From the NCBI GenBank assembly GCA_039621445.1, contig CP154956.1, forward strand, positions 94,368,406-94,432,405: 64,000 bases of DNA, written 5' to 3'. The DNA is from Euglena gracilis (Eukaryota; Euglenida; Euglenophyceae; Euglenales). Shown piece after piece: positions 28,577 through 40,903 of this stretch. Each line of letters starts with the position of its first letter. The stretch's first letter is position 1. Below the pieces are notes generated by a model. The model was not told where the DNA came from, did no database searches, and saw only the letters and a list, made by a program, of their open reading frames with translations. The position numbers were made by a program, and so were the translations under genes.

Positions 28577-29243
28577 GTGAAGAAAGCACCGGCGAAGAAG
28601 GAGAAGACAGAGCCGGCGAAGAAGGCAGCGAAGGAAGAGAAGGAAAGATGGGTGCTGGACCTGTTCTCCGGAACGGGCAGTGTCAGAAGAGCGCTGGAGA
28701 AGATGGGCTTCAAGGTGATCAGCGTGGACTGGGACGAGAAGTGGAAGCCGGACATCGTGGCCGACGTGAAAGTGGAGGTACTGGGGGCAGTACGCTCCAG
28801 GCTACTTCGAGGTCATCGCGGCGTCTCCGCCCTGTACCGAGTACTCCACAGCCCTCACCACACGCAAGAGGATGCTCCGCAAGGCGGACGCAGTGGTGAA
28901 GGCCACAAGGGAGCTGGTTGAGTACTTGGCGCCTACGCGGTGGTGGATTGAAAACCCGAGGTTAGGCTTGCTGCGGTGGCGACGAGTCCTGCGCGGCGTG
29001 CGGTACGTGGATGTTGACTACTGCCACTTCGCGGAGTATGGCTATCGCAAGCCGACCCGCTTATGGGTCAGTGACGCGATGGCGAAGGATCTTGACGACG
29101 TCATCTGCGGTGGAAAGTGTGGCAGCATGGTGGAAGGATCAGATGGCGTACGACAACATCGGCTGCAACTTGGAGGCAGTGGCGGTGAGCGCAGATGCAC
29201 AAGGGAGGAGGCCTACCGCATCCCGGAGGGGGTGCTGCGGTAA
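28577..29243 (+). pseudogene. D1 C5-cytosine DNA methyltransferase (frameshifted)
   Basis: Motif I is WVLDLFSGTGSV in the 28577 frame. After a shift near 28765 the sequence continues with AASPPCTEYSTALTTR (motif IV with the catalytic PPC), WWIENPRLGLL (motif VI, ENP) and EYGYRKPTRLW. The order and spacing are those of small DNA cytosine-5 methyltransferases of the PPCTEYS type. It ends at TAA where D2 reads a Tyr codon. The enzyme would methylate cytosines in DNA; this copy cannot be translated intact. Confidence 0.75.
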
Positions 29244-29273
29244 CTGTGTCTGGGGGTCAAGGCACTGGAATAG

Positions 29274-29567
29274 GTGGCGGCGGCGGAGGAGGCGAAGAAG
29301 GTGCGGAAGGTGGTGGTGCGGCCGTGGCAGCACCTCCCGAACCGGCCGTTCAAGGTCGGCCGGATGGAGCACCGTCGGGGGTGCTACCAGCTGCTGATGG
29401 ACGTGGAGGTGGAGGCAGGCGGGAGGAAGATCCAGGCGAAGGCCTTGATTGATACGGGGGCGCAGACATCCCTCGTGAAGAAGGAGCTGTTCCCGGAGTC
29501 GGTGTTCCACGCGGCGGCGAGACCCTTGGTACTACGCACGGTGAGTGGAGAAGCGCTACCCGGATGA
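29274..29567 (+). pseudogene. D1 aspartic protease
   Basis: KALIDTGAQTSLVKKELFP is a retroviral-type protease active site, followed by LRTVSGEALPG. It aligns with D2 at 52447-52620. The frame stops at 29565 soon after. It lies just downstream of the methyltransferase, as in D2. Confidence 0.75.
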
Positions 29568-29864
29568 CAACGAGAAGCAGGGCTGAAGCTGTCGTTCGCG
29601 GCCCAGACCGACGACGAGGGGCGGAGACCGAGGACGTGGACGACGAAGGTGATGGCGTACGACGGCTGCATCAGCACGGACCTCATCTTGGGGTTTCCGT
29701 GGCTCCGGGAGAACCACCTGGACGTGCAGCCGTGACGCGACAACCTGCAGCTCCACGCAGACCCCAAGTGGATCCTGAGGCCGCGGGGAGACGAAGAGAA
29801 GAAGGAGGAAGATGATGATGAAGACGAAGACGAGCTGGACGGCTACCTCTCCACGGTAAAGAAG

Positions 29865-30494
29865 ATGCGTCAGTTGACCACGGACGAGGCAGCAGTCCGA
29901 GAAGTGGCGATGATGCTGAAGGAGGCTGAAGAAGCGGCGAATGCTGTGCGAGGGGTGGTGGAGACAGAAGACGATGTCCACCATCCCTTGGCGCGGCAGC
30001 TGCGTGACGGGATCATCAACGAGTTCGAAGGCCGGGTGTTCCGGGAGCGGGTGTTGCCGTGTCCCCCGGCGCGGGGCACCCATGGGAAGGCGGTGCTGAG
30101 GCTGAAGCCGGGGGCAACCCCGGTGGTGGGCCGGATCATCAAGCTCAAGGGCGAGAGGCTGGAGGCCCTGGGGAAGATGGAGCGGGAGTGCCTGGCGGAC
30201 GGCAAGCTGGAGGCGGGGCGGGGGCCGTGGAGGGCGGCCGCCATCCCGATCCGCAAGAAGTCGGGCAAGTGGAGGCTGGTGTGCGACTACAGCATGACAA
30301 ATAATATGCTGCAGATGGACTCGTACCCCTTACAGCTGACGGAGGACATCGTGAGCGAGCAGGCGAAGTGCGAGATCTTCTCGACGGTGGACCTGCGGGA
30401 CGCCTTCCAGAAGGTGGCCATGGCGGAGGAGAGTCGACCCATCACCAACATCCACCTACCCGGCGGCCTCTGGTAGTGGACCGTGGTGCCCCAG
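29865..30494 (+). pseudogene. D1 reverse transcriptase, N-terminal part
   Basis: Ty3-like RT fingers/palm start: GTHGKAVLRLKPGA, GPWRAAAIPIRKKSGKWRLVCDYS, FSTVDLRDAF (first catalytic Asp). A TAG replaces the Gln of GGLWQW and homology ends about 15 bases later at 30494. The catalytic (Y/F)xDD block is missing. Confidence 0.8.
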
Positions 30495-31043
30495 GGCCAC
30501 ACCAGCAAAAACATATACCGAATTTGCCGGGAAAAGCCGGGTCACTTCTACTTTTCGAGGTAGAACTCGACAAGATACAACGTCTGAGACCTCGCAAGAG
30601 GGTCTCAGACAATTTGCAATTGTAATTCCAAAGCTTGAATTCACAATGACAAATTGTTTGTAATTGCACCAATTGGCAATGGACAAGTGGAAAATAGAGG
30701 AAACCCCGTTGAAGAGAAAATGTGTTTTTGATGCCCTTGATGGGCAGTTAAACTTTGGCTTGAGTGCGCTGTTTCCTAAGCGCTCTCAAAACTTAAATTG
30801 TTGCCCATTGCATCAAAATAAACCAACCCAGGTCAAAACCAAGGTTACCCCTCTTGATTTTGATAAATTATGCTGAATTCCATCATTATTGATCTTTACA
30901 AACCCCTGCAAAAACTCCAGGAACTCAGGCGCCAAACTCAGAAAGATCAGTTCCAAGCGCTTGCAAGCGCTGTCACCAAACCCAACATTTTCCCCTAAAA
31001 CCAAAAGAAAAATGCAAAAAAAGCTTCAAAATATGCTAAATAG
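30495..31043. other. No recognisable gene
   Basis: AT-rich sequence between the D1 truncation and the element B LTR. It contains a hairpin-like GTCTGAGACC...GGTCTCAGAC (30571-30610) and no coding signal. Confidence 0.5.
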
Positions 31044-31448
31044 TGTGTACCAGGCACGTCCCAGCTCTGTAGGATATCTGCAGAGTGGGTTCAGTAAGCA
31101 TCGCACCACTGTGGAAACCACAGTTAGTAAGATCGTGGCAGACCCTTCTGGGATCTGCCCCTGGACACGTCAGCACTTTTCTCTCCTTCCCCCACTGGTG
31201 GTATTCTTTACTGTCAAGCTTCGCAAGTTTCACCATTGTTTTTGTCTGAGGGAAAAACACTCGAAACAACTGAACTTGACTTCAGAGAAAACTTTTGAAG
31301 TCTTTGTCTTGTGCTTTACCTCTTGGGGAATTGGGACCAAAAGGGGAAAACCACTTTTTGTTACTCCAAAGACTTTTCCCTACGATAAGTAGGTTGCGCA
31401 CCAACTCGAAAGCGAAAGGCAGAAAGAAAGGCTACCAGGTAATACACT
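31044..31448 (+). repeat. 5' LTR of element B
   Basis: About 405 bp, starting TGTGTACCAGG and ending AATACACT, as in the element A LTRs; the interior is largely diverged. The end is set by the PBS TGGTAGCAG at 31449-31457. Confidence 0.75.
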
Positions 31449-31457
31449 TGGTAGCAG
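31449..31457 (+). other. Primer-binding site of element B
   Basis: TGGTAGCAG, complementary to the 3' end of initiator tRNA-Met, directly after the LTR. Confidence 0.8.
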
Positions 31458-31702
31458 ATTTAGGCAACGATCCCACACAGACGTTCCACACAGAGAAACT
31501 CTGTGGTTGACTGGGGGTGAGGATCGTACTGAGCCGTGAAACACGGTGAAAGTACTGTTCCTGTCCCCTAGCCAACCTTTAAGCAAGGATACAGGTCTCA
31601 GAAGGATCTGTTCGGTATTCGCCGATACAACCTTTCTGGTCCCTGTTTCTCTGCTTATTTCAGTAAGTTTTTGGGTTTTTGCCTTTTTACCCATCTCAAA
31701 AG

Positions 31703-34700
31703 ATGCAGAGCACAACCCCCAACCGCAAATTTGACTATGAATTGTTGATGAGTTCATTGAGCAATCTTGAAGAAGATGGCGGGGATTGGAACGGTTTGAT
31801 GGAAACAAGTTCCAATACCCGACCCCCCAGGCAACAAGAAGACACATTGCATCAATTGTCATTGTCACAAGGCGAAACGCGTTTATTGTTGCAAGGGGGT
31901 AATGAACCCTCTTCATCATCATTGTCATTGATTGTGCGGGATGTGGGTAGCAAAATGCCTACCCCCATCCCGGTTCACCCATCACTGATGCGGCGAGGGG
32001 ACGAGCCCCTTGCCCAAGCCCATTTGGATCACAAGGATAATGGGGATGAACCCCGTTTGCCTTTACACTTGGTTACCCATGAACAAAGTGAGGGGTATTT
32101 TCCCTTTGCTCTGTTCACACCCAAACGATCCCCGGTGGAAGCACCGGTGGGCCTTTTGGAGTGCAACTCGGTGGAAACACCGTGTTTTTTCCAACCCCCC
32201 CCCCTCAATTACCACCCCCCACACCTTTTCGCGCATTGCCGGGATTACCCGCGGAAACTGCGGTTTTCCCCGCATTGCCGTGGAATCCAGATATGCGTCT
32301 GGTGGTACCGGAAATCTCTGGTGCCGTTTCCATTGTGGAGGACTATCATGATGATTTGAGGGATAACCTCACCCCCGGTGATGTTTTCTGAATTTTCGGT
32401 CAACTTCCAGCGGATCACCCGCTGAGCAAGCAAATTTTGCATGTCCACCAATGCGTTGCGGAATCCGCAACCATGCTCAACAATGTTTTGCAGTTTGATG
32501 AGGACCAAACTAGAATATTGCTGGAATTATTTGCAGGAGATTGGCAAATATTGCCAACACAATTTTGAAAATGCGGGGAAAGACCTTCAGCATTTTCGAG
32601 AAAGTGTTGACAGTATTTTGCGCATCCAACTTCCACAAAATTTCCAACAAACCAGTGAAACACTGCATGAAGCGGAAACGCGGAATGTTTCCAAGTTTCT
32701 GCAAGTGCAGGATGGTATGAGCCATCTTTTTGCCAAAGTGGAATCTTGTTCAACAGTGCTGCTGCAATTGCAGCTACAGCTACACGCGTAAAATGCCACC
32801 CCCAAAATGCCGGAAATCGGTAACTTTGTTGCGGTTGAGCATTTTGCCGCACTCACCACTTCCTTCCAAGAAGCCCAACAAAAGATTTTGCATCTTTGCT
32901 CGGAAATCGAGCATTTGAGGCAATTTCAGGCAAAAGTGCAAGAACATTTTGTTCCCCGCACGCAAATTCAGCTTTTGGAGGAACGACTCCTAAAATTGAA
33001 GCAGAAATCTGCCATTGTGCCGCAAATCAGGATGGATTAACCTCTTTGAACGCGAAAATCGCGGATTGCGCACAACGGTTGGATTTCACGCAACAACAAA
33101 TGCAAACGGACATTGGCGGTATTAATGCCACCGTTGTCGGTTTGCAGGAACATGTTTCCGCACTTTCCAAGCGAATTCCCGACATTAGTGGTATTCACGC
33201 CGCTATTAGGGAATTGCAAACCCGTTGTACCTTCTTGTCCAGCACATTAGCCGAAATTGGCTCACTTCCCAATGTTTCGCGCGCTCGGATATCCGAGTCA
33301 CCGGAATTTCGCTCATTTTATGACAAAATGCTTGGTGACAACAACGAAACCTTGCAAGCATTTTGTACAAGTTTGATTCAGCTTGAGGAATCTGTGAATC
33401 GGAATACCCGATCCATGCAAGATGAGGTTTCACGGTTGGATGGACTAATTTCTGCGTTGTTGGGAAAGCCAACCGCGGAAAATTAGCGCACCACCGCGGA
33501 AACCCCACCAAGTCACCCCACCAATTGCAAATTGTCTCAAATGCTGTAAAAGCGCTTGCGGGTCAGCTCCGGAATGTGGAGGAGTCCCAAGGAAAGCTTG
33601 TCCGAGATTTACACTTGGTTTCTGAAATGTTGCCACACTTGGAAGATTTTTCCCGTTACCGCAAACGCATTAGGTATTTGGAGACTGAGGTTGACCGTAT
33701 TTGCGGCCAACTCCGGTTTGTGGAACATTTGGAAGAAACGGTGCATGACTTTTCCGCGAGTTTGGATAAAATGTCCACTCCGGTACCGGTTGTGCCACCA
33801 CCCACCGCAATAAGCGCTGCGGCTACTATTCCAAATGTCCCGGAATCGCGTTTTCAAATTACCGTTTCTGGAGTAGGAATCCCTACATCCACCGCGAATT
33901 TGGTACAACCACCCGCGAAAACGCGAATTGTACCACCTTTGATTTTGCCCACACCACAAACCCACTTTTCACAACACATTTCCGATGAGGAAATTGATCC
34001 ACCACTCGAAAATTCGAGTCTCCACCAAGAAATTGAACTTTCTAACCTTGTACGAGGAATGAGCCAACACCCCAAAACCTGGTATTGGTCATGTGTCGCA
34101 TTCGCGATTTTGCCAACCACCAACGGGTTCTGGAATACCAGATCACCCATCGGGTTTTCGGCGGGAAACCCGCCCCACCGGGAGAATTTCACAACATTTT
34201 TCACACTTCCCGCAGGAAAATTCTGCCACCCCTACACTTGGTGCGGGATTTCCTGCACGGGGTACACTTCGAGCGGAAAATCCGCGAAACGCGTTTTGTG
34301 TTAAGAATTACCCGGACCCAAACCCCTGGAATACCACCGAGGGTCAGCGGGTTACTCAGAGAGACTTCAACGGCACCATCGCAAACGCGAACAAGGTGAA
34401 ACCCCAATGGGACGGGGATCCAACCACACGGAGACAATTTTTTCAGGATTGGGAGTAGTATTGGGCACTGCAGGACTGTATTTGTCAACAAAATTGTGTG
34501 AGCTTGAGTTGCTTTGACACATAATTCCAACATTGGGCAAGAGTCATCTCGTGCCTCGCCAACTCCTCGCGATGGATATCCTTCACGGTGGATGGTGTTA
34601 AATGCAACAAAACTGCATCGAATTGTTCGCGCATTTGCTTCTCGCTAAGGTCATCAACTCCGGAAGCAAGTGATAGCCATTTGGCATACCAAAGGTCAAT

Positions 34701-35787
34701 GGATTTCCATTTGCGATCCTATGGCGCGCATTGTCGCCATTTCTTCTCCAGGGTAATCCTGGTGACCAAACTTGAGTTGGTTGAAGCGTATTGCTCAACC
34801 AGGTCATCAAATGATACGTATCACCAAATTGCGTGCGCGTTATCTCTCCTCCCTCGGTAGGCAATCGATGAATTTCATCTTGACGACCTCGGGATTCAGG
34901 TCTTGGGTGGGTCCCGCTTTCCAAACGCACCCCACCGCGGCAATCCCTGCGGGTGCGGTCAATGCGTTGCAAAAATCACCCATGTCACCAAGATCACCCA
35001 CCACGGGACCGAAAACGCGGAATCAGCGTTCTTCGAACCAAGGCACGGATAAACTGTGCTTTTTGTGCAACAAATCTGGTCACATGTCTCGGGAATGCCC
35101 GAATCCCGATGCGTGAAAGCGTATTGGAAGCCCAAGGGGCTCGACCTCCTCACGGGGATCGGGGTCCTCGGCGTTTTCACGTCAATCGGGAGATTCACGG
35201 TATTCGGAGAACCGCTTTAGCGGTAGTAGGCCCAAGTCACCATCGCGTGATGGTCAGGAAACATGTCCCTCTCGCGGTCGGTCACCTGGTCCGCCTACCG
35301 GAAAACGGGATTTCAACCGTGATTCTTCACGATCTCGTTCGCGAAGTGGATCATCCTCTTCGCGCGAGTCACCGGGGAAACCCCGGTACACCGGTCATGG
35401 TCCACGGGAAACCCGTTCACCACGACGGTTTGACGGAAGAACGGAATACTGTTCCCCCTGTAATGCGGAATCCCGCCACAAATCCCGTTGTTTACTTTGC
35501 GGTTCCAAAGATCACCGCTCATCCAAATGTCCCAGATCTCGTTCCCCCCGGCCCAGCTACAGAAATCGCGGTAAGCGCCGCGAGGACCGTGGTAACTCCT
35601 CCGACCGGCAAAAAGTCGGTTTCAAGATATCTTGTTTGGAGGAGGACACCCCGGCTTCGGGCAGGGAGGGGGATGAGACCTCGGACGGGGAATTTAATGA
35701 GGCCGGATGGCGGTGCGCTCATTGAATTCCATCTACTCCACCAAAAAGTCCGTTGCCGGCTATGCGGCCGGTTCGGTCTTGGAGTAG
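31703..35787 (+). pseudogene. gag: Element B gag (broken)
   Basis: Starts MQSTTPNRKFDYELL like element A. Frames shift at a C-run near 32197-32206, a TGA ends the next frame (32389-32391), and further breaks follow. Recognisable pieces are a coiled coil (about 32807-33480), a linker, a capsid-like WDGDPTT...QFFQDWE (about 34410-34455), the first zinc knuckle CFLCNKSGHMSREC (about 35058-35100), an Arg/Ser region and the second knuckle CLLCGSKDHRSSKC (about 35490-35530). The stretch 34459-34930 is a rearranged, partly inverted capsid segment. It ends at the conserved UAG 35785-35787. Confidence 0.8.
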
Positions 35788-35823
35788 GGGAGCCCGAGGT
35801 CCCAGGGCACGGACCTCTGGGCT
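35785..35823 (+). promoter_or_regulatory. Gag-protease UAG with downstream hairpin in element B
   Basis: GAG-TAG-GGG, then AGCCCGAGGTCC, loop, GGACCTC-T-GGGCT: a 12-bp stem with one bulge, three bases after the stop. It matches element A (20153-20191) in position, stop codon and structure. Confidence 0.7.
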
Positions 35824-35832
35824 GATGAACAG

Positions 35833-36333
35833 ATGGAGGTAAGACCTGATCAACCTTGCCCCCCCTGCCCATCCGCCTTCACGGTCGGTACCCGGAATAA
35901 TTTCGGGTGCCCTACCCCCCACTCCACATTTCTGCTCGGAATGCTGAGCAAAGTAGGAAAGGGTTCATGGGAAGGTTGGCATGCAAACGTATTTCCGCCA
36001 GACTCTTCACTTTGCGTACCACCAATGAAATTACTCGTCCAAGCGGAAATCAGCATTCAAAATTTCTCCACCAAAGTTAAAATTTTAATGGACACTGGTT
36101 GTCACATTGCACTGCTCTTTGAGTTGGGGTTCATACCGACCACTCTCTTGGTAAGCACCAGGAAACCGATCAAAATTACAACCGCGGATAACACCCCCAT
36201 GTGTGGTGGAGATTTGGGATGTGTGCTCGAGATGCTCTTGCCCATCATTCCCAAGCATGACTCACCCCCCCACAACTACAACATTTCAACAATATTTGGG
36301 GTTACGAGTCCGGAATTCACGGGTCTGACGTAA
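35833..36333 (+). pseudogene. Element B aspartic protease
   Basis: ILMDTGCHIALLF is the active-site segment, after a CPPCPS linker as in element A. The C-terminal SDVILGYPFLRQ is in another frame, the shift lying at a C-run near 36265. The in-frame region upstream is open to the UAG at 35785. The Pro/Ser/Thr-rich linker to pol continues to about 36890. Confidence 0.75.
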
Positions 36334-36721
36334 TTTTGGGATACCCATTTTTACGCCAGTACCGATTGGTTGTGGTTTGCAACCCCCACGGTTTGCGCAC
36401 AGCACCCAACACTACCACACCAACAATCGTTTTCCACACTCGGGGTACGGAGAGAGCCTCCCCCCTACCCAATGACACACCTACATGCGTTCCACATGAG
36501 GTAGGGCAAGCGAGTAGCGGTACCCCCGCCGTTCCACTGGGTTACAAGACGAAAGCCCAAAGGCCTGAAGTGATCACGGTGTCCAGTAGTCGCCCAGCAA
36601 CACCACAACTCCGTTTCCCACCAGTGGTGCCGAATCCAGGCACACCTGCACAAGACTCACCGGCTAATGCCACCGACACCCATTTACACGCACACCCGTC
36701 ACACCACCCAACTTCCTTCCA

Positions 36722-39056
36722 ATGTGTGCACTGCACGAGAATTTCCACTCAATCAGATTTATATTGTGGATGTTTAGCTCAAAATCCAACACTAATCGCA
36801 ATTCCGAAAACGGAATCCGCACCCAGGATACACTTGGTTGTAGCCCGCAATGCGCGGAGATACACCAACTACTCCAACAACGCGGATTAGCCTCGTTGTT
36901 TGGAAACGCGAAAAGCGTCATTCCTAATCACCATCCCGATTACACTTGTTACGAATTTGATGCGGAATGCGGAAAACCCCAGACTGTCCAAACTCCCGTG
37001 GGATTAACCCTTGAGGTAGTGGAAGACAGCCCGCATGTTTGTGGATCCATTCCTTGTGTTTCTTCACTCGAACTCGGAAATGGGGTGCATGAGTACGCGA
37101 AACGCGTATGTAATGCCTTCAATTTTGGTCAATACCGTTTTTTGGAACGATGGTTTTCCAAAATCGCGAAATTGGCTTATTCTTTTGATTTGGCGTTGGA
37201 AATCAATGCCTTTTCATCCAATGCACATGCCCGTTTGCCACGTCATTGGTCACAACACTCCAACGCATTTGATAAATTTTGGGGTGATACGGTGTTATGG
37301 ATGCACCCCCCTCCAAAACTTATCGAATGTGTGGATGAGAAAATTCTGCGGGATGAAGCCCGTGGAGTCATTCTAATACCCATCATTCCGAAGCGGAATG
37401 GTTCACCCAACTATCGTATGTGTGTTTTCATTGGTGGGATTTACCCACTAATGTACCGATTTTTGAAGATTTTTGTGGTAAAATATTACCACCCTTACAA
37501 GAAATCATTTTTTGCGTATGTTTCTTCGACGCATTCGGAATGTCCGATTTCGCGGTGCCGAGGACGCTCGGTAGCCCCAGGGATACCCTGGCGGTTTCCG
37601 CAGTCATCGAGAGTGCAGGTCAGCATACTAAATCAGCCGAATTCTGTTCGCGGATCACCCATGAATTTTACGGTGTACTGGAAAATCCGGTATACGCGTG
37701 CGACATCGACCCCGCGATACGCGGTCCGTTCGGTGTTTGTATGATCGAGCTGAAGGAAGGAGCCAAACCAATGCACCATAATTTTTTACGTTGTTCGGGA
37801 GAACGCGAACAAGCTCTCAATGAAATGATTGAGAAGCTTATTCAGCGCAAGTGGATTGTACCCTCGAAAAGCGAGTGTACATCCCAGCATTTGTTGTTTC
37901 TAAACCCCCAGACCCCTCAGGTCAGAAGAAATGGAGACTGGTGATGGAATACCGGTACCTGAACTCCCAGACAAGGGATGATCCCTTCCCGCTCCCCCTG
38001 ATCGAGGATTTGATCACCAAACAATGCATGGTTCAATAGGTTTTACGCGACTTACCGTTTGCCATTGTGTACATTGATGATGTGCCGGTGGGAACACCAC
38101 CACTCGCAAAATCGAGCGAGGATATCCTCGACACTCACTTCCACCATGTTTGCGCGGTATTAACCGCTTTCCAAAAATATGTGCTTTTCGCGAAAGGCGC
38201 GAAAATACATTTGTTTCGCGAGCATATAAAATTTTGCGGCCACATCCTCAGCAATGGACAGCGGAAAGCCGCTCCGAGTAAACTCGAAGCCATTAAGAAA
38301 TGGACCCCTGAGGTAATCAAAACGATTACTCACCTCAAAGGATTTTGGGGATTAGCCCTATACTATGCGATATATATGAGGGGCTTCGCGAAAATCGCGG
38401 TGCCCCTCACCAAACAGCTCAAAAACCGCGCTATTGACAACACCAAAGTCATTTGGGATGACCAAATGCGCGAGGCACTTGAGAAAATAAAGGTCTTGCT
38501 TTTGGAAAATGTTGTCCTCGAAATCGCGGACCTGTACAAACCATATGTGCTGGAAGTCGACAGCAGCGATTACGCTGTTGGCGGAGTTCTTAGCCAGCAA
38601 AACGCGGCGAAAGAACTCCCACATGTGGCTTTCTTCAGCAGAAAGCTACAGGGCGACGACGGCAAAGTGCCAAGTCAAGTGGAGTATACGCGAGAAGGAA
38701 ACCTACTCAATCGTGCTTATACTCCAGAAATTCCGAAGCTGGGTCGCCAGCAGCCTCGTCCAGATCCTCGTCCAGACCGATCATGAGAGTCTGCAACACT
38801 GGTACATCGGGGATTTGAACAAGGCCATGTCATCGGTCGGAATGCGATGCAGATGGCCTGAGTTCTTGAAGCAATTCAACCTTGTGGTTATTTATACCCC
38901 TGCTCACACACAGAAAGTAGCGGATCCGCTCAGCCAGGCCCCTTGGTATTACCCTGGGAACCCGGATGAGGGGGACGCGACTTTTCATGGAAGTCAGGAA
39001 GCTGACGAATACGCACGTCGAAACGACGCTGCGGACAATCTTTTGGATTCTTTTCC
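36722..39056 (+). pseudogene. pol: Element B pol, Dam-like domain, RT and RNase H (broken)
   Basis: The N-terminal part repeats element A's Dam-like domain, including [24 protein letters not shown] shift near 37400 and others follow. The RT has [23 protein letters not shown], then a deletion of about 58 codons at about 38030 that removes the first catalytic Asp block, then YIDDVPVG. RNase H has [16 protein letters not shown] and [10 protein letters not shown]; the tail reads NDAADNLLDSFP. Homology to element A then stops at 39056, replaced by an inverted D fragment. Confidence 0.85.
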
Positions 39057-39576
39057 CCCATGTCTCGGCTCCTTTGGGGGGGCTGCGGTCCGTCGGTTGG
39101 GTCTGGGACGTCGGATGTCGGGGAGGAGTATGATGGGGGATAAAGCCTGAAGGATGGGGGATGTGGGGTGTAGGAGGAGGAGGGTGGGGGACGGATGGAG
39201 AAGATGGAGGGATGGTTTGGGTCGGAGTCGGTTGGGGAGAAGGATGGAGGCATCACTGATGGGGCTTCATCGAGCGATGGGAACGGGGGGGAAAGGGGAT
39301 TTCCGGTTGACTTTCCTTTCCGTGGGGTGGGGGTTCGATCCCGAGGGCCATCGAGATCAAAATCATGTGTACTTTGGGACAGCAGGGCTGGGGCTGTGCA
39401 TTGGGCATCCCCGTGGGGGCTACCACAGAGATGTGATGGAGGGCCCCCGTAGGGGATTGCCGGCATCGCTGGGGTGGGGTCGCCGAGTGCTGGGCCTCGG
39501 CCGGTGATCTGAAGGTTCACCTCAGAGTGGGCCGTGAGGAATGGGTTGTTGTGTGGGGTAGGGTCGTACGCCTCTG
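39057..39576 (-). mobile_element. Element D3: inverted fragment of the D family gag N-terminus
   Basis: The minus strand encodes EAYDPTPHNNPFL...SSPTSDVPDPTD, about 170 residues nearly identical to D2 at about 44655-45175 on the plus strand. One end is the breakpoint in element B pol (39056). The upstream extension to 39730 has no match in D2. Confidence 0.75.
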
Positions 39577-40118
39577 CTACCAGTTTCCCAGGGGGGGTCC
39601 TGGTCTCGCTGGGGTTCCGGCAGGGTGGGTCCCGGGTTACGGATCCGGCGAGGGGAGGTGCGCGGGTGGGCTCAGCCCCCACGGAGACCCTGGGAAGCTC
39701 CGTGGGTGCTTGGAATGGGTTGGGGTCCATTTTTTAGTCTTCCCGGCGGCGGAGTGGAGGGGGTGCCTCCTGCGATGCCTCCGGGGTTCTGCGGAGCCGC
39801 TTAGGTGGGCCCTCGCTGGGGGGGAAAATGAGAGGGGACAGAGGGGGGGCGAAAAACGCCTGGGTGCTTGTGGTTTTCAGGGGGTGCTTCCCACCCTTAT
39901 AGCCACTTAGCCCAGACAAATCCAGCAAGTACCTTTGAATTTGACTTGGGGCGCTTCGGGTAGGCCAACTCCTTGAGGTTTTCTTTGATCTCCTTGAGGG
40001 AAATTTGTCCTTTGGCAGTTTCCTTGGTTTCTTTGAAATCTTTTTATTTGATTCAATTGAACAATTGAATTCTGATGCACAATTCAGATTCAATCCATGG
40101 AAACAAGGGAGCCTGCGG
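39577..40118. other. No recognisable gene
   Basis: GC-rich first half with open frames but no motifs, then AT-rich DNA with the palindromic words TTGAACAATTGAA and GAATTCTGATGCACAATTC before the inverted-repeat block. Confidence 0.4.
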
Positions 40119-40207
40119 AATGCAAATGCAAAAAAGGGGTGGTCAGGTAGTAGCGGAGGGTTCCGCTACTTTGTGTGTGCATGCGCTCTGGCCGCCGCCG
40201 CCCACAC
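40119..40207 (+). repeat. Left terminal inverted repeat (89 bp)
   Basis: Begins AATGCAAATGC and ends GCCGCCGCCCACAC; its reverse complement is at 42537-42625 with only about three differences. Confidence 0.85.
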
Positions 40208-40768
40208 GAACGTTTCGTCGTCGGCACATGTATTCACACAGTCGATGTAGGTCAGACCGTTTCGGTCGGTAAAAATGTCGAAGTTCTGGCACGGGTATCC
40301 CAACCAGAACCACAGCTCCCGGAAACCGGACACGCGGTCCAGGACGACTTCAACCGAATGAGGGTATCCCTCAAACGCATGAAGTTCGGAACTGTAGAAA
40401 AACCGTTTGCACTGATCGTACATACGATCCTGCACCACTTCGAGCACCGCTTCCGGTGGTCGGTGGATCACGTTGCCTGCACCTGTATACCTCTGGAGAC
40501 CCTCGTCGATTTTCTACCAGATCCCCTCAAGGTAATCTAATACCACGGCAACGTCGTAATCCTTCGTTTTCGAAGGTTCGCCGGGTTTTCCGCCTTTTCC
40601 TGCTGGGGGTCCGGCAGATTTTCCGCCTTTTCCTGGAGCTGGCCATGCGGCTTTTCCGCCTTTGCCAGGTGGGGCTTTCCCACCTTTCTCCTGGCCTTTT
40701 CCTTGCCCCTTACCATTGCCTTTCCGACAGCCATTCGAATGTCGCCCAGTAATCCCAGTATTCTGCAT
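40166..40768 (-). pseudogene. Diverged ORF3b fragments
   Basis: Two pieces on the minus strand. 40768-40514 is Gly/Lys/Gln/Pro-rich (GKGQGKGQEKGG), matching the basic stretch of element A ORF3b. 40471-40210 matches block X1: YSSELHAFEGYPHSV...FRELWFWLGYPCQNF...YIDC against YAYEGNVTLG...FWHVWFWAGYPTQNF...YLDC in element A. The remainder of ORF3b is absent. The conserved Trp/Tyr/Cys positions indicate a real domain. Confidence 0.65.
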
Positions 40769-40903
40769 CTTCCGCAGTATATACCGGGTAAGTCACGGAT
40801 TCCGTGCTGGGCGTCCGAGCAAATTCCTGCTCAGCGTCAACACGATTCGAGTAAACTGGGGTGATCGGGGGTGGTCGGGTTTCCCGACGTGCCCGTTCTG
40901 CCG

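Larger units (their letters stand above)
27000..30494 (+). mobile_element. Element D1: decayed Ty3-like retroelement carrying a cytosine methyltransferase
   Basis: Order: gag-like, basic region, C5 methyltransferase, protease, start of RT. It matches D2 (48634-53650) domain by domain at protein level. It ends abruptly in RT after a WTVVPQG motif (30479-30499) without RNase H or integrase, and carries several frameshifts and stops. Confidence 0.75.

Noticed and set aside
29195-29452. Gly-rich frame in D1 as a separate gene
   Set aside because: It overlaps the methyltransferase-protease junction in another frame and is produced by GGC/GGT-rich codons.
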